In this document: positions 45,585 through 54,873 of the stretch, piece after piece
Position numbering within the stretch: the stretch's first letter is position 1
How the letters are laid out: every line of letters begins with the position of its first letter
Source of the DNA: Bacteroidales bacterium
Lineage (GTDB): Bacteria > Bacteroidota > Bacteroidia > Bacteroidales > VadinHA17
Direction of reading: 5' to 3'
Assembly: GCA_016709865.1 (NCBI GenBank)
Contig: JADJLX010000005.1
Span: forward strand, 930,001 to 994,000
Length of the DNA: 64,000 bases
Made by a program: the position numbers and the translations under genes
Notes under the pieces: generated by a model
The model's input: the letters and a program-made list of their open reading frames with translations, nothing else
Database searches by the model: none
What the model was told of the DNA's origin: nothing

Positions 45585-46589
45585 TTAAATATCAGCAATA
45601 TCGATCAGAGTTTTAGCCCACTCATCTGACCCATTAAGGCTTTCAACCACGGTAAGTTCCTGACCGCCTTCACTTTTAAAAAGATTCAAATACTCTTCCT
45701 TAATCTCAATTGTGGTTTCGAGACAGTCAGCAACAAACGAAGGTGCGATTACGAGGACTCTTTTTCTGCCTGACCGGGCAAGTTTAATTAATGTTTCATC
45801 GGTAAAGGGACTCAACCATTTCTTAGTAAGCCTCGACTGGAAAGAGGTTGATGCTTTATCAGAAGGCAATTTTAATTTTGCTGATAATAACCTTGTAGTT
45901 TCATAACAGGTCGCTTTATAACAAAAAGCACCATCGTCAGGAAATTTTTCTCCGCAGTTACAGTCTCTGCAATCTCTTTCGGGATGCACGGAATGTATAT
46001 GGCTAAGAGGCAGTCCATGGTACGAAAATAAGATATGATCATACTTATCCGTCTCATACCTAATGATATGATCTGCCATTGTATCCAGATATTCCGGACG
46101 GGAATAAAACTGACCAACAAACCGTAATTCAGGAATTACATTCCAGTTTTTAACAATACCTGCTGTTAATTCAATAACAGAACCTGTTGTTGAAGATGCA
46201 TAATGAGGAAATAACGGAAATACTACCAGCTCTTCAGGCGGGTTATTCTTCATTAAATTCAGTGTTTCTCTCAATGAAGGAGTTCCGTATCGCATCACTC
46301 CCATCACATTGTATCTGTTTTTTAATCTTAACTGAACTCCGGTTTCAAGCTTTTTCAGGTTATAAAGCAAGGGAGAACCCTCTCCGGTCCATAACCGTTT
46401 ATATAATTTTGTGGATTTTGGTGCCCTGAACGGGACAATAATCAGGTTAACAAGAATTTTTCTGAGTAACCAGGGGAGGTCAATAACCCGTTTATCATTC
46501 AGGAATTCAGACAGAAATCTCCTTACTTCCTTTACTTCAGGCTTATCCGGTGTTCCGGTGTTTACTATCAGAAGTACTTTATTTGCCAT
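45585..46589 (-). CDS. hemH: Ferrochelatase
   Basis: HemH inserts Fe2+ into protoporphyrin IX to give heme, the last step. The 334-residue protein has the N-terminal LLIVNTGTP, the RYGTPSL region, the HYASSTTGSV segment and the metal-binding active-site His in FSYHGLP (near 196). A cysteine-rich stretch (DCRDCNCG, with CYKATC following) near 210-230 may be a cluster or zinc site. It overlaps the 3' end of hemY by 11 nt and is last in the receptor-MFS-hemN-hemY-hemH operon. Confidence 0.95.
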   Translation of the reverse strand: MANKVLLIVNTGTPDKPEVKEVRRFLSEFLNDKRVIDLPWLLRKILVNLIIVPFRAPKSTKLYKRLWTGEGSPLLYNLKKLETGVQLRLKNRYNVMGVMRYGTPSLRETLNLMKNNPPEELVVFPLFPHYASSTTGSVIELTAGIVKNWNVIPELRFVGQFYSRPEYLDTMADHIIRYETDKYDHILFSYHGLPLSHIHSVHPERDCRDCNCGEKFPDDGAFCYKATCYETTRLLSAKLKLPSDKASTSFQSRLTKKWLSPFTDETLIKLARSGRKRVLVIAPSFVADCLETTIEIKEEYLNLFKSEGGQELTVVESLNGSDEWAKTLIDIADI

Positions 46590-47961
46590 TAAACTGCTGT
46601 ATCAGTATTTCAGAAATTGCTTTACCCTGTTTGACCCTGTCGGCCATACCTATTCCGTCTCTGATATTGCCGGCAAGTATTAGACCCGGATACTGGTCCT
46701 GAATCTTCCTGATGCATTCAAGCCTTTCGCCGGATGATATTTCATACTGAGGGATGGCATGTGTATATCTGAAAATCTCAAAAAGGTCAGGCTCGCTATT
46801 TTCAAGTAGCGTTTCGCGAATCTCCTTCATCACTATTTCTTTGATCTCCTGATCTGTTTTTGATATAATATCCGGTTTCTTTATTCCCCCGAGAAAAACA
46901 GAGATCAATGCCCCGTTTTCAGGAGCCCTCCCTTTAAAAATCGCTGAGGGAAACAGTATCCCAAGAACTCCACGGTTCTCAAGTGTGGGTATAAGTCCTC
47001 CAAAAGCGTCGAGCGGCATACCTTTCCATGTCTTGTATCCTGCTGCAACCTGAACAACAGCAGCATATTTGGTCTTAAGAACCGTATTGAGTTCTTGTTC
47101 CTGTATAAACGGGAGTATATTTTTTAAAGAAATGCCTCCAAAGGTAGTAACTACATATGACGCAGCTATCTCTTCAACCGTATCATCTGTATTCCTGAAA
47201 GTGACAGTATATTCGGAGTCACGTGGCTCAACAGTAAGGTTTTTCACATTAAAAATCAGACTCTTCTCCGTTAACTCATTTACAAGTGCACTGATCAATT
47301 TCTCAAGACCCCCTTTAACTGAGAAGACTTCTCCCGTTGCCCGTTTCTGATCCTCTGATTTTGGTTCCCTGGCTTTTTTTATTGCCCCCCCGATAAAACT
47401 GCCATATTTCTGTTCGAGAGCATAAAGCTTTGGCATTGCATAGCGGGTTACAAGTGATGCGGGATCACCTGCATAAATGCCTGAAATAAAAGGATCAACA
47501 GCATAGTGGAGATAGCTCTTCCCCATTCTTCTTTTAACTAACTGAGCAAGAGTCTCATCCGGATCATCTCCGCGTCTTCTGAACGGCTCAGCCAGAATTC
47601 TGAACTTATCCTTAAGAGTAAAGAGAGGAGTTGTTACAGCTGAAAATAATCCTGAAGGCAAAGGCTGCCATTTACCTTTCTTGAGAATATATCTTTTCTT
47701 TGATTTTGGATTTGCCGTATCAAGATCACAATTACCGTTTAAGTCTTTAAAAAGCCTTGCAATCTCAGGTGTGGAAAGAACTCCGGTATTCGGCCCGGTT
47801 TCATAAATGAATCCATCAGCCGAAATGGTATTTATTACACCACCAGCCCTGCTCTCTTTTTCAATAACAATAACATTCCTGCCGCTTTTCTTCAGATAGT
47901 ATGCCATCGTTAATCCTGTTAACCCGGCACCTAATATGATTATGTCTGTTTTTATTTTCAT
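46579..47961 (-). CDS. hemY: Protoporphyrinogen oxidase, HemY type
   Basis: This FAD enzyme oxidises protoporphyrinogen IX to protoporphyrin IX. I start at ATG 47961 (460 residues), since the 66 nt upstream are within hemN. The dinucleotide fold IILGAGLTGLTMAYYL (start), the EKESRAGGVI motif, and the C-terminal LAGNIRDGIGMADRVK FAD-contact sequence are typical. HemY-type enzymes normally use O2, which sits oddly beside oxygen-independent hemN. It lies 4 nt from hemN and overlaps hemH. Confidence 0.92.
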   Translation of the reverse strand: MKIKTDIIILGAGLTGLTMAYYLKKSGRNVIVIEKESRAGGVINTISADGFIYETGPNTGVLSTPEIARLFKDLNGNCDLDTANPKSKKRYILKKGKWQPLPSGLFSAVTTPLFTLKDKFRILAEPFRRRGDDPDETLAQLVKRRMGKSYLHYAVDPFISGIYAGDPASLVTRYAMPKLYALEQKYGSFIGGAIKKAREPKSEDQKRATGEVFSVKGGLEKLISALVNELTEKSLIFNVKNLTVEPRDSEYTVTFRNTDDTVEEIAASYVVTTFGGISLKNILPFIQEQELNTVLKTKYAAVVQVAAGYKTWKGMPLDAFGGLIPTLENRGVLGILFPSAIFKGRAPENGALISVFLGGIKKPDIISKTDQEIKEIVMKEIRETLLENSEPDLFEIFRYTHAIPQYEISSGERLECIRKIQDQYPGLILAGNIRDGIGMADRVKQGKAISEILIQQFNGK

Positions 47962-47965
47962 TATG

Positions 47966-49351
47966 CTAAACTGTTTTGGAATAAGTCTGTACTTTTTCCT
48001 GATACTCTTTATCGAGCGATGCTGCAATATTCCTGATGAATAGAGTGCCGAGCTCAGTTACCTCAATCAGATCAGATGTAAATCTGATAAGACCATCCTT
48101 TTCAAACTCCTTTAAAATTGCATCATCTCTTTTAATCGCATTTTTCAGATCACTAACCGGCATATTTTTCGCTTCAGAGAAACCTGAAAGACTTATCTTT
48201 TTATTACACATGATTTCAGTAATTACTTCACGTGTAATGATCTGATCATCAGACAAAACATATCCTCTTTCAACAGGCAGTTTACCCTGTTCAATATCCG
48301 ATATATAATCCTTTATTTCTTTCCTGTTTTGTGAATATCCCTGTTCGAGCTGACTGATGGCTGTTACGCCAAAAGCATAAACCTGACCTGTTGTGAGCCT
48401 GGTACAGTATCCCTGAAAATTCCGGTGAAGGGTTCCATCATTTTCAGCTTTATACAGGTCGTCTGTCGGAAGTACAAAGTGGTCGAGTCCGATTGGCATA
48501 TAACCCGAATCCTTAAGAAGACTGTAAGCGGCCAGGAACATATTCATTTTTTCGCCGGGAGCAGGAAGTCCTTTTTTCTCGAGAATCACCTGGTGTTTTT
48601 TAATCCAGGGGACATGAGCATATGAGAAGGTTACCAGCCTGTCGGGCTTAATCGTAATGGCTTTCTGTATTGTGTCTGAAAAAGAGTCAACAGTCTGACC
48701 CGGAAGTCCGTAAATAAAGTCAAAATTCACATTTATATTTTTACCCGATGATTTCAGATAAGTGAAAAGCTGACCGGGAGGAATAGCAGAAGGCAACCGG
48801 TTCACCTGTTTTAGTATCTCGTTGTTAAAATCCTGAATACCAAGACTAAAACGGTTGAATCCGGCAGAAATAAGATCATCTACGTATTTATAATCGAGAT
48901 AGGCCGGATTACATTCGATTGCAATTTCAGGATTGTCGGTAAAAGTGAAGTGTTTAAAGAAGTACTCATTAATCCTGGCGATTGCCTTCACATCCAGGGA
49001 ATTAGGAGTTCCTCCGCCATAATGAATCTGTGATACAAGCCTGTTCTTATCAATGTGTTTCGTTACAAGCTCAATCTCCTTCATCAGAGCATCCATATAA
49101 GGAGCCACCAGATTTCCATTTCCGATAGAACATGCATTGCAACCGCAGTAATAGCATATTTTCTGACAGAAAGGAATATGTATATAAAAAGCAATTTTTT
49201 CCGGTTTCCTGTTATTCGACTCCTTCAGTATAGTAAGGTAATCACCTTCGGAAAAAGTATCCTTAAAGTGATTGGCCGGAGGATAACTTGTGTATCTCGG
49301 TACCGGAACATTATATTTAATCAGAAGCACTTCAGAAACCTGCATTTTCAT
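47966..49351 (-). CDS. hemN: Oxygen-independent coproporphyrinogen III oxidase
   Basis: HemN is a radical-SAM enzyme that decarboxylates coproporphyrinogen III to protoporphyrinogen IX without O2. The Cx3Cx2C Fe-S motif reads CQKICYYC and is followed by GCN, the CGCN signature of true HemN (HemW homologues differ). The substrate-binding RYTSYPPA segment is present at the N-terminus. I start at ATG 49351 (461 residues), which overlaps the MFS gene's end by 20 nt; 49345 is an alternative start. It is the third gene of the operon. Confidence 0.93.
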   Translation of the reverse strand: MKMQVSEVLLIKYNVPVPRYTSYPPANHFKDTFSEGDYLTILKESNNRKPEKIAFYIHIPFCQKICYYCGCNACSIGNGNLVAPYMDALMKEIELVTKHIDKNRLVSQIHYGGGTPNSLDVKAIARINEYFFKHFTFTDNPEIAIECNPAYLDYKYVDDLISAGFNRFSLGIQDFNNEILKQVNRLPSAIPPGQLFTYLKSSGKNINVNFDFIYGLPGQTVDSFSDTIQKAITIKPDRLVTFSYAHVPWIKKHQVILEKKGLPAPGEKMNMFLAAYSLLKDSGYMPIGLDHFVLPTDDLYKAENDGTLHRNFQGYCTRLTTGQVYAFGVTAISQLEQGYSQNRKEIKDYISDIEQGKLPVERGYVLSDDQIITREVITEIMCNKKISLSGFSEAKNMPVSDLKNAIKRDDAILKEFEKDGLIRFTSDLIEVTELGTLFIRNIAASLDKEYQEKVQTYSKTV

Positions 49352-50549
49352 TTTCTTTTGGTAGTGAGTAAAATAGGATTCCAAGTGTCAGCAGACAAAG
49401 GAGTACCTCAATAGAGAAAAGACCATTATATCCGATCAGATCACCTATTTTCCCGCTGAATACAGCGATAATAAGGCTGCTGAGATGTGTAATAACGATC
49501 TGTATAGTAAAATCAGTTCCTTCGCGACCTTTTCGAACTATATCCATCGATGTTGTATAAATTGCCACTGTAGATAAGCCATACGTTCCCCACAACAGGC
49601 CGATTGCCACATATATTATTGCAAGTGAAGGGACAGATTTTGTCATGAACCAGAACAATACAGCAGTTATCAGACTTAATCCGGAGAAGATATACATCGA
49701 CAATTTTCTTCCGGTTTTCTTAACAATGAAACCGCCTGCAAGGGCAGAGAGTGCTCCTACAGAAGTTCCAAAGATCCCCGACATAAAACCGATCTGCTTA
49801 ACATTATAACCAAGGTCGACCAGATATGGTTTAAGCATTGTGAGGATACCGATAATACCTGAATAGTAAAAGATTAAAATAAGCACCCTTTTGTGCTTGC
49901 CTTTTTCTGCAAAAAAGCGGTAAATGTCAATCAGGGAAACACCTTGTTTATTCTCATTCTGAAACTGATTTGCCGAGGGTTTACGATAAATGAGCAGCGG
50001 AACAACAGCAAAAATCACAAAGGCCGCGAGTAGAACAAGCAGGTTTGTCCATCCAAAATAATAGTAGGCTATCAGAAGCACCCCTGTGCCAAAGAGGGAA
50101 CCGACAAAACTACCGGCAGACTGCATACTATTTCCGAGGCTCCGTTCGGAAGGTTTTAACTGCAGAATTGCAAATATATCGACTGCAATATCCTGTGTGG
50201 CAGATGCAATGAAAGCGACAACCATAAGAATCACTATCAGTTTAAAGTCGGTCTGCAGGTTGAACATTGCAATACTCAGAATGACAACAGCATAGAACAA
50301 TTCGGAAAATATAATTACCCTCCTGAGCTGTTTATCAGTGCGGGCATTATTGTCAATTAACGGGGCCCAGAGAAATTTGAATATCCATGGCAGTTTTACA
50401 AGCTGAAGCAATCCTATCGATTCAAGTGAATACTTCTCCTGCCGCATTATTACCGGAATTACCGTTGAGAAAAAACTCATAGGTATTGACTGGGCAATAT
50501 AAAGGCTGAACAGAACAGGAAATTTGGGCCAGGTTCTCTCTTTCATCAT
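49332..50549 (-). CDS. AmpG-like MFS permease in the heme operon
   Basis: The 405-residue protein is almost entirely hydrophobic helices, about twelve, with MFS features (LPWIFKFLWAPLIDN after TM2, a loop SIAMFNLQTD, and GKIGDLIGY near the end). The KFLWAPLID motif places it in the AmpG/PAT group that moves muropeptides, acetyl-CoA and, in other lineages, other solutes across the inner membrane. Its position directly after a TonB receptor and before hemN makes porphyrin or heme precursor import a reasonable hypothesis, but no substrate is proven. Confidence 0.85.
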   Translation of the reverse strand: MMKERTWPKFPVLFSLYIAQSIPMSFFSTVIPVIMRQEKYSLESIGLLQLVKLPWIFKFLWAPLIDNNARTDKQLRRVIIFSELFYAVVILSIAMFNLQTDFKLIVILMVVAFIASATQDIAVDIFAILQLKPSERSLGNSMQSAGSFVGSLFGTGVLLIAYYYFGWTNLLVLLAAFVIFAVVPLLIYRKPSANQFQNENKQGVSLIDIYRFFAEKGKHKRVLILIFYYSGIIGILTMLKPYLVDLGYNVKQIGFMSGIFGTSVGALSALAGGFIVKKTGRKLSMYIFSGLSLITAVLFWFMTKSVPSLAIIYVAIGLLWGTYGLSTVAIYTTSMDIVRKGREGTDFTIQIVITHLSSLIIAVFSGKIGDLIGYNGLFSIEVLLCLLTLGILFYSLPKENENAGF

Positions 50550-52643
50550 TTAAAATTTTACTGATAAGTTAATTCCCACCTGGGCAGGTTTCCCGGTCTG
50601 GACATATTTGTTTCCCAGAGCCTCGAAGTAAAATGCTTCATAGTAAGTATTCAGAATGTTTTTAGCCCAAATATCGAACTGCATTGATTTTTTTACAAAT
50701 GATACTTTCCCATCTATCAGGCCATAAAAGGGCTGACTCACAGAGTTCTTCTCATCCCAGTAAATATTGCCTGCTCCTCGATAAAGAAGGTTTACCCTTA
50801 TATTATCGAGCATGGATGAGTTGTTAACCTTTATGGATTTTGTTGTCTGTAAAGAGAGTGTATGACGCGGTACATATGGCAGATAATTACCATTATAGTT
50901 AGTTGTCGCATTAACCTCATATGATATGAATGTAGCATTCGTATATCCATAAGAGATATTGAATTCAAAACCTTTTACAGGAATCGTTTTTATTGATAGT
51001 TCTCCTCCTTTGCTCACAGAATGACCTGCGTTCTTAAGCATTGAGCCCCTGCCGCTTGGAACAGTCTGATAGATCTGCTGGTTTTTCCAGTCAATATAAA
51101 AGAGTGCAACATCGGCATAGATATAATTATTCAACATTGGTGTTTTAACCCCAATCTCATAATTCCAGCTATATTCAGGATTGAAGGTAAGGTCTTCAGG
51201 ACGCTCGAATGTTGAGTTGAATCCGCCGGTTTTATATCCTCTTGCAATTACCACATAAAGGTTACTTTTCAGAATCTTATAATTAATTGCCATTCTTGGA
51301 ATTATCTCGAGAGATTCAAGTGCAGGGTAGAGTGTATCGGCCAGATTTGCCTGTACTCCTTTCAGATTCCGATCGTAAGTATAATCCAGCTGGTCTTTTT
51401 CAGAATCGATCCTGATACCACCAGTAACAGTTAGATCTTTAATTAAAAAATCATTTAGTGATGACTGATGGAAAAATGCATATCCGTCAATCTTATGATC
51501 ATATGTTTTAAGATAGCTGAGGCTGGCAGCATATGAATCTACATTTACTGCATTATCAAAGGCCTGGTAGAATCCGTATCCTCCTAACAACCAGTTGTAT
51601 TTATGCTTTCCATTTGATCTAATCACAACCTCCTGAGAAACCATATTCTGTTTTTGCTTCTGTGATATAAAAAACAGTGAAGAGGGTGTAAAATCCTGAT
51701 CAATATCCTGAAGATCATCAAGGTACTGGTATGAGGTTGTAGCTGTAAGATCAAAACCTGAGGTTGTATACTTAATCAGTAATGCATCAGAAAAGAGAGC
51801 TCTGTTATATGAACTGTACTGGTTATAGTTTATCTTTTCGGCAAGCATAGTTGAATCATTGTAAAGAGCATAGGGATACCCGCCCTGTTTGCTAAGTTCA
51901 AATCCGATAATATTTTCAACAGTCAGTTTTTTTGAAACTTCATAGATCAGTCTGTTTCTTAAGCCGTATGAATTAAGCTTATCAACCTGATTTCCGGTAA
52001 ACTGATTGGTAAAAAAGCCATCATTATGCACATAATTAAGAGCTAATGAGTATCCGAATCTGTTCCCTAGCTTGCCGTAATGACCACCATTTACTGAGTA
52101 GGTGCCGTAATTACCGGCAGAAAGGTTCAAGTGAGTACCGGTATAATCCATTGGAGAGGTTGTAACAATATTCACTATGCCTCCCATGGTATTTCTTCCA
52201 AACAAAGTTCCCTGAGGTCCGCGAAGAACTTCTATCCGCTTTATGTCGAAGAAATCGAAATCGAAGGCTGCTTTTTCAAAATACGGAACATAGTCAACAT
52301 ATAGGCCAACTGACGGAGAATTAATCCTCGATCCAATACCTCTTATATATACTGGTGATGTCAGTTTGGAACCATAATCGGGCATAAAGAAATTTGGTGC
52401 AGATGATGATATTTCATTCAGCGACTGAATCTGGTTGTCGCTTATACTGGCTGCAGATATAACTGACACTGAAGCCGGTATTGATTTGAAAGTGACGTTA
52501 TCTTTTGAAGCTTTAATCACAATCTCCCCGAGCTTCACCATCTTCATAAGAGCACTGTCGATAGAGTTTGCTGACTCCTGAGCCTTAAGCCCGGATGCAG
52601 ACGCCATGAGTATTATAAATATATATTTGATATGATTTTTCAT
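50550..52643 (-). CDS. TonB-dependent outer-membrane receptor
   Basis: The 697-residue protein has a signal peptide (cleaved after LKAQ), a TonB-box-like GEIVIKA near 40, a plug domain (VEVLRGPQGTLFGRNTMGG near 150) and a 22-strand-type barrel ending in LSVKF with a terminal Phe. There is no N-terminal carboxypeptidase-like domain and no SusD partner, so this is not a glycan utilisation system; it resembles siderophore/heme-type receptors. It is immediately followed by the MFS gene (0 nt). A hairpin lies in the leader, about 60 nt upstream. Confidence 0.92.
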   Translation of the reverse strand: MKNHIKYIFIILMASASGLKAQESANSIDSALMKMVKLGEIVIKASKDNVTFKSIPASVSVISAASISDNQIQSLNEISSSAPNFFMPDYGSKLTSPVYIRGIGSRINSPSVGLYVDYVPYFEKAAFDFDFFDIKRIEVLRGPQGTLFGRNTMGGIVNIVTTSPMDYTGTHLNLSAGNYGTYSVNGGHYGKLGNRFGYSLALNYVHNDGFFTNQFTGNQVDKLNSYGLRNRLIYEVSKKLTVENIIGFELSKQGGYPYALYNDSTMLAEKINYNQYSSYNRALFSDALLIKYTTSGFDLTATTSYQYLDDLQDIDQDFTPSSLFFISQKQKQNMVSQEVVIRSNGKHKYNWLLGGYGFYQAFDNAVNVDSYAASLSYLKTYDHKIDGYAFFHQSSLNDFLIKDLTVTGGIRIDSEKDQLDYTYDRNLKGVQANLADTLYPALESLEIIPRMAINYKILKSNLYVVIARGYKTGGFNSTFERPEDLTFNPEYSWNYEIGVKTPMLNNYIYADVALFYIDWKNQQIYQTVPSGRGSMLKNAGHSVSKGGELSIKTIPVKGFEFNISYGYTNATFISYEVNATTNYNGNYLPYVPRHTLSLQTTKSIKVNNSSMLDNIRVNLLYRGAGNIYWDEKNSVSQPFYGLIDGKVSFVKKSMQFDIWAKNILNTYYEAFYFEALGNKYVQTGKPAQVGINLSVKF

Positions 52644-52701
52644 TGAATATTTAAGTTAATCTATCACGTATCAGAAAATTCTGAAAACGTTGAAACGATA
52701 A

Positions 52702-52726
52702 CAACCAGATCCTTTGGGATCTGTTG
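52702..52726 (-). promoter_or_regulatory. Hairpin in the TonB receptor leader
   Basis: CAACCAGATCC (52702-52712) pairs with GGATCTGTTG (52717-52726) around a TTTG loop, a 10-bp stem with one bulged C. On the minus strand it lies about 60 nt before the receptor ATG, between the small membrane protein gene and the receptor gene. No T tract follows, so it is not a simple terminator; it may regulate or process the transcript. Confidence 0.55.
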
Positions 52727-52765
52727 ATTTAATAATAAACAACTGGTATAATTCAGTTCCGGAGT

Positions 52766-53113
52766 TTATCCTGCAATGGGAGGAGGACGGGAAAAAAGAG
52801 AATAAGATGTGAAACATGAACAGATGTCTCTGTCAGGATCAAAATAATGATAAGTAATATCAGGTCTGAAGAAAGTAACAGCTCTTTTTGCTGGTTCAGA
52901 TGCGTACTGTGTACTTTCAGAAGTCGTGCCAAAGTAAAAGGTATCTGCCTTTGAAACCTGATTAATAATTACAGACTGCTCTTTGGATTCAGGTTGATCT
53001 TCAGTAATTATCTCCTTTGATTTACCAACAGCATATGCCCCGAAATAGAGCATATATGCGGCTGCCAGAATGATTAAAGGCACTTGTGTAAGAAGAGAAC
53101 TGAAAGGAAACAT
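52766..53113 (-). CDS. Small membrane protein upstream of the TonB receptor
   Basis: The 115-residue protein has one strong N-terminal hydrophobic helix (about 5-30: LLTQVPLIILAAAYMLYFGAY), then a polar periplasmic part, and a tail with paired cysteines (CSC) and a SRPPP ending. It is the first gene of what is probably the heme/porphyrin operon, separated from the receptor by 122 bp. I do not recognise a family. A cysteine-containing, single-helix partner of the receptor (for example in metal or porphyrin sensing or energy coupling) is conceivable. Confidence 0.6.
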   Translation of the reverse strand: MFPFSSLLTQVPLIILAAAYMLYFGAYAVGKSKEIITEDQPESKEQSVIINQVSKADTFYFGTTSESTQYASEPAKRAVTFFRPDITYHYFDPDRDICSCFTSYSLFSRPPPIAG

Positions 53114-53225
53114 TTATATTACTTTGCCGCAAATTAAAGTAATAAATCAATACAAATAACATTATATGATATTTATGTTATTTTATTAACAGTAGAATTT
53201 AGGAAACTTTTAAATAAGATTTTTA

Positions 53226-53251
53226 TTAACCACGGAGTTACACAGAGAAAA
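53226..53251. repeat. Single arm of the ACAGAG repeat
   Basis: ACCACGGAGTTACACAGAG matches one arm of the palindromes at 38228 and 26560, but no mirror arm is seen here. It lies 9 bp past the end of the lipoprotein gene, in the gap before the small membrane protein gene. Confidence 0.6.
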
Positions 53252-53259
53252 TGGCTGAA

Positions 53260-54030
53260 TTAGTCGAAGTATTCGTATTTCAGGATGTAGCTCATAGCTG
53301 AACTATAGCCCTGAAGTTCTTTTGATTCGTAGATCCGTAATCTGTTTAAAGAGTCAAATGTGCGTTTAATTTCTCGCATATGTGCTTTAGCAGAATAAAC
53401 ATCCGATTTTATCTGCAGCTGGCCATTATACGAATGGACTGTACTTGAAATAAAGTGATCATCTGCACCAAAATAAGTAGTTTCCCTGATCAGCCTGTCC
53501 AAATGATCGTATTCATTCACGATATAGGTCTCCAGCACATTTTTCTTATCATATTTTTTTATAACGTCCAGCTGATTATTCTTATATTCATATATATAAT
53601 AGTCATCAGTACCAACCATTGGATATTCAATAGTTTCTTTAATTTTCAGTCCTGCTGAGGAGTATTCATAAATATAGTTTATGAGATTTATATAGCCTGA
53701 AGGAGCATTAAGATTAGCATTATAGTTTTCTTTCCTGACCAGCCGGTCAGAAATATCATAGAAGTACAAATCGTATGAAATGGTGCCGACAATAACTCCA
53801 TCCTGGTACATTGGAGAAGTTGACTTACTTATCCTGCCAAACTCATCATACTCGAATTCTTCAACAATACTGCTTGGCTTCTCCTCATCCAGAGAAAAAA
53901 AGAGAAGTATACGCTTCACCTTTGCATTTTCCTGATCTACTGTAAAATCTTTATTTTCCAGACAACCGGTAAATGTTAGGATGGACATTAAAACCATTAT
54001 GAACGCCAATCTGAGTCTCTTCATTATCAT
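53260..54030 (-). CDS. Lipoprotein with RHS/YD-like repeats
   Basis: The 256-residue protein has a lipoprotein signal ending in FTGC (near 22). The mature part contains repeats of the YD type (EYDEFGRISKS, YDISDRLVRK, YEYSSAGLKI, YDHLDRLIRET, FDSLNRLRIYE), a beta-wrap pattern seen in Rhs and wall-associated proteins. Function unknown. The start could also be ATG 54024, two codons downstream. Confidence 0.75.
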   Translation of the reverse strand: MIMKRLRLAFIMVLMSILTFTGCLENKDFTVDQENAKVKRILLFFSLDEEKPSSIVEEFEYDEFGRISKSTSPMYQDGVIVGTISYDLYFYDISDRLVRKENYNANLNAPSGYINLINYIYEYSSAGLKIKETIEYPMVGTDDYYIYEYKNNQLDVIKKYDKKNVLETYIVNEYDHLDRLIRETTYFGADDHFISSTVHSYNGQLQIKSDVYSAKAHMREIKRTFDSLNRLRIYESKELQGYSSAMSYILKYEYFD

Positions 54031-54182
54031 CAGAAATTTTATGTAAAATTAATCTAATGGGATTCTTATAGCAAATTTAAATTGAAATTCTGAGAACTCC
54101 TGCTTTAGTTTATTTCCAGCAAGATCTAAAACCCATAATATCCTTTGTTATGGCAATAATTATATGATCTATTTATAAAGAA

Positions 54183-54809
54183 TTAAATATCAAGTAAATC
54201 CTTCCCGGAATCCTTGAGCAATCTCACCGACCACCTGATTATAACAAATGAACTGATAATTGCACTAATAGCATCGAACCACAATATATTCCATATCATA
54301 GCTGCTGTTAATCCGATAATTGCAGTGATACTTGTTAAGGCATCAGCCATTACATGCAGATAAGCTGCCCTGATGTTATGATCGGAATGTTCATGTTCGT
54401 GATGCAGGATAAAGGCTGAAGCAACATTTACTGCAAGTCCGATTAATGCAACCAGTATAGCTTCTTTAAAATGAATGTCTCCCGGATTCCAGAGCCTCTG
54501 AACAGCCTGAAAAAGGATACCAAAAGCGAATATTAAAAGCATCAAACCGCTGCTATAACCTGAAAGCGATAAAATCTTATCGGAACTCCCCCTGAATTCT
54601 TCTTTTTTTGATACTCTTCTGACTATAATGTATGCGATCCAGCTCATTCCTATTGCAAATACATGAGAACCCATATGTATTCCATCGGCGAGTAAGGCCA
54701 TCGACCTTGTAGATAATCCAAATACAATTTCGACAACCATTGTAATTGCTGTCAGTACAACAACATAAAGAGTCTTTGACTCGAATTTTTGCCGGATTTC
54801 GGAGGACAT
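54183..54809 (-). CDS. Short cation diffusion facilitator (DmeF-like)
   Basis: I start at ATG 54809 (208 residues). The membrane part has TM2 residues LADGIHMGSH and TM5 HVMADALTS, the paired metal-site helices of CDF proteins, plus a His-rich cytosolic loop HHEHEHSDHN. The sequence ends just after TM6, so the cytosolic C-terminal dimerisation domain of ordinary CDF proteins is absent. DmeF-type members export cobalt or nickel. It is transcribed alone, with no regulator nearby. Confidence 0.85.
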   Translation of the reverse strand: MSSEIRQKFESKTLYVVVLTAITMVVEIVFGLSTRSMALLADGIHMGSHVFAIGMSWIAYIIVRRVSKKEEFRGSSDKILSLSGYSSGLMLLIFAFGILFQAVQRLWNPGDIHFKEAILVALIGLAVNVASAFILHHEHEHSDHNIRAAYLHVMADALTSITAIIGLTAAMIWNILWFDAISAIISSFVIIRWSVRLLKDSGKDLLDI

Positions 54810-54873
54810 AATTAAAATTTCTGTTCTGCACAATTTACATATTAAAACTTTCAGATCAAATATTAATTCTGCC

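Noticed and set aside
52743..52765. Could the TonB receptor and MFS genes be a glycan or SusCD locus?
   Set aside because: No SusD, no carboxypeptidase-like N-terminal domain and no glycoside hydrolase nearby; the genes instead lead straight into hemN-hemY-hemH.
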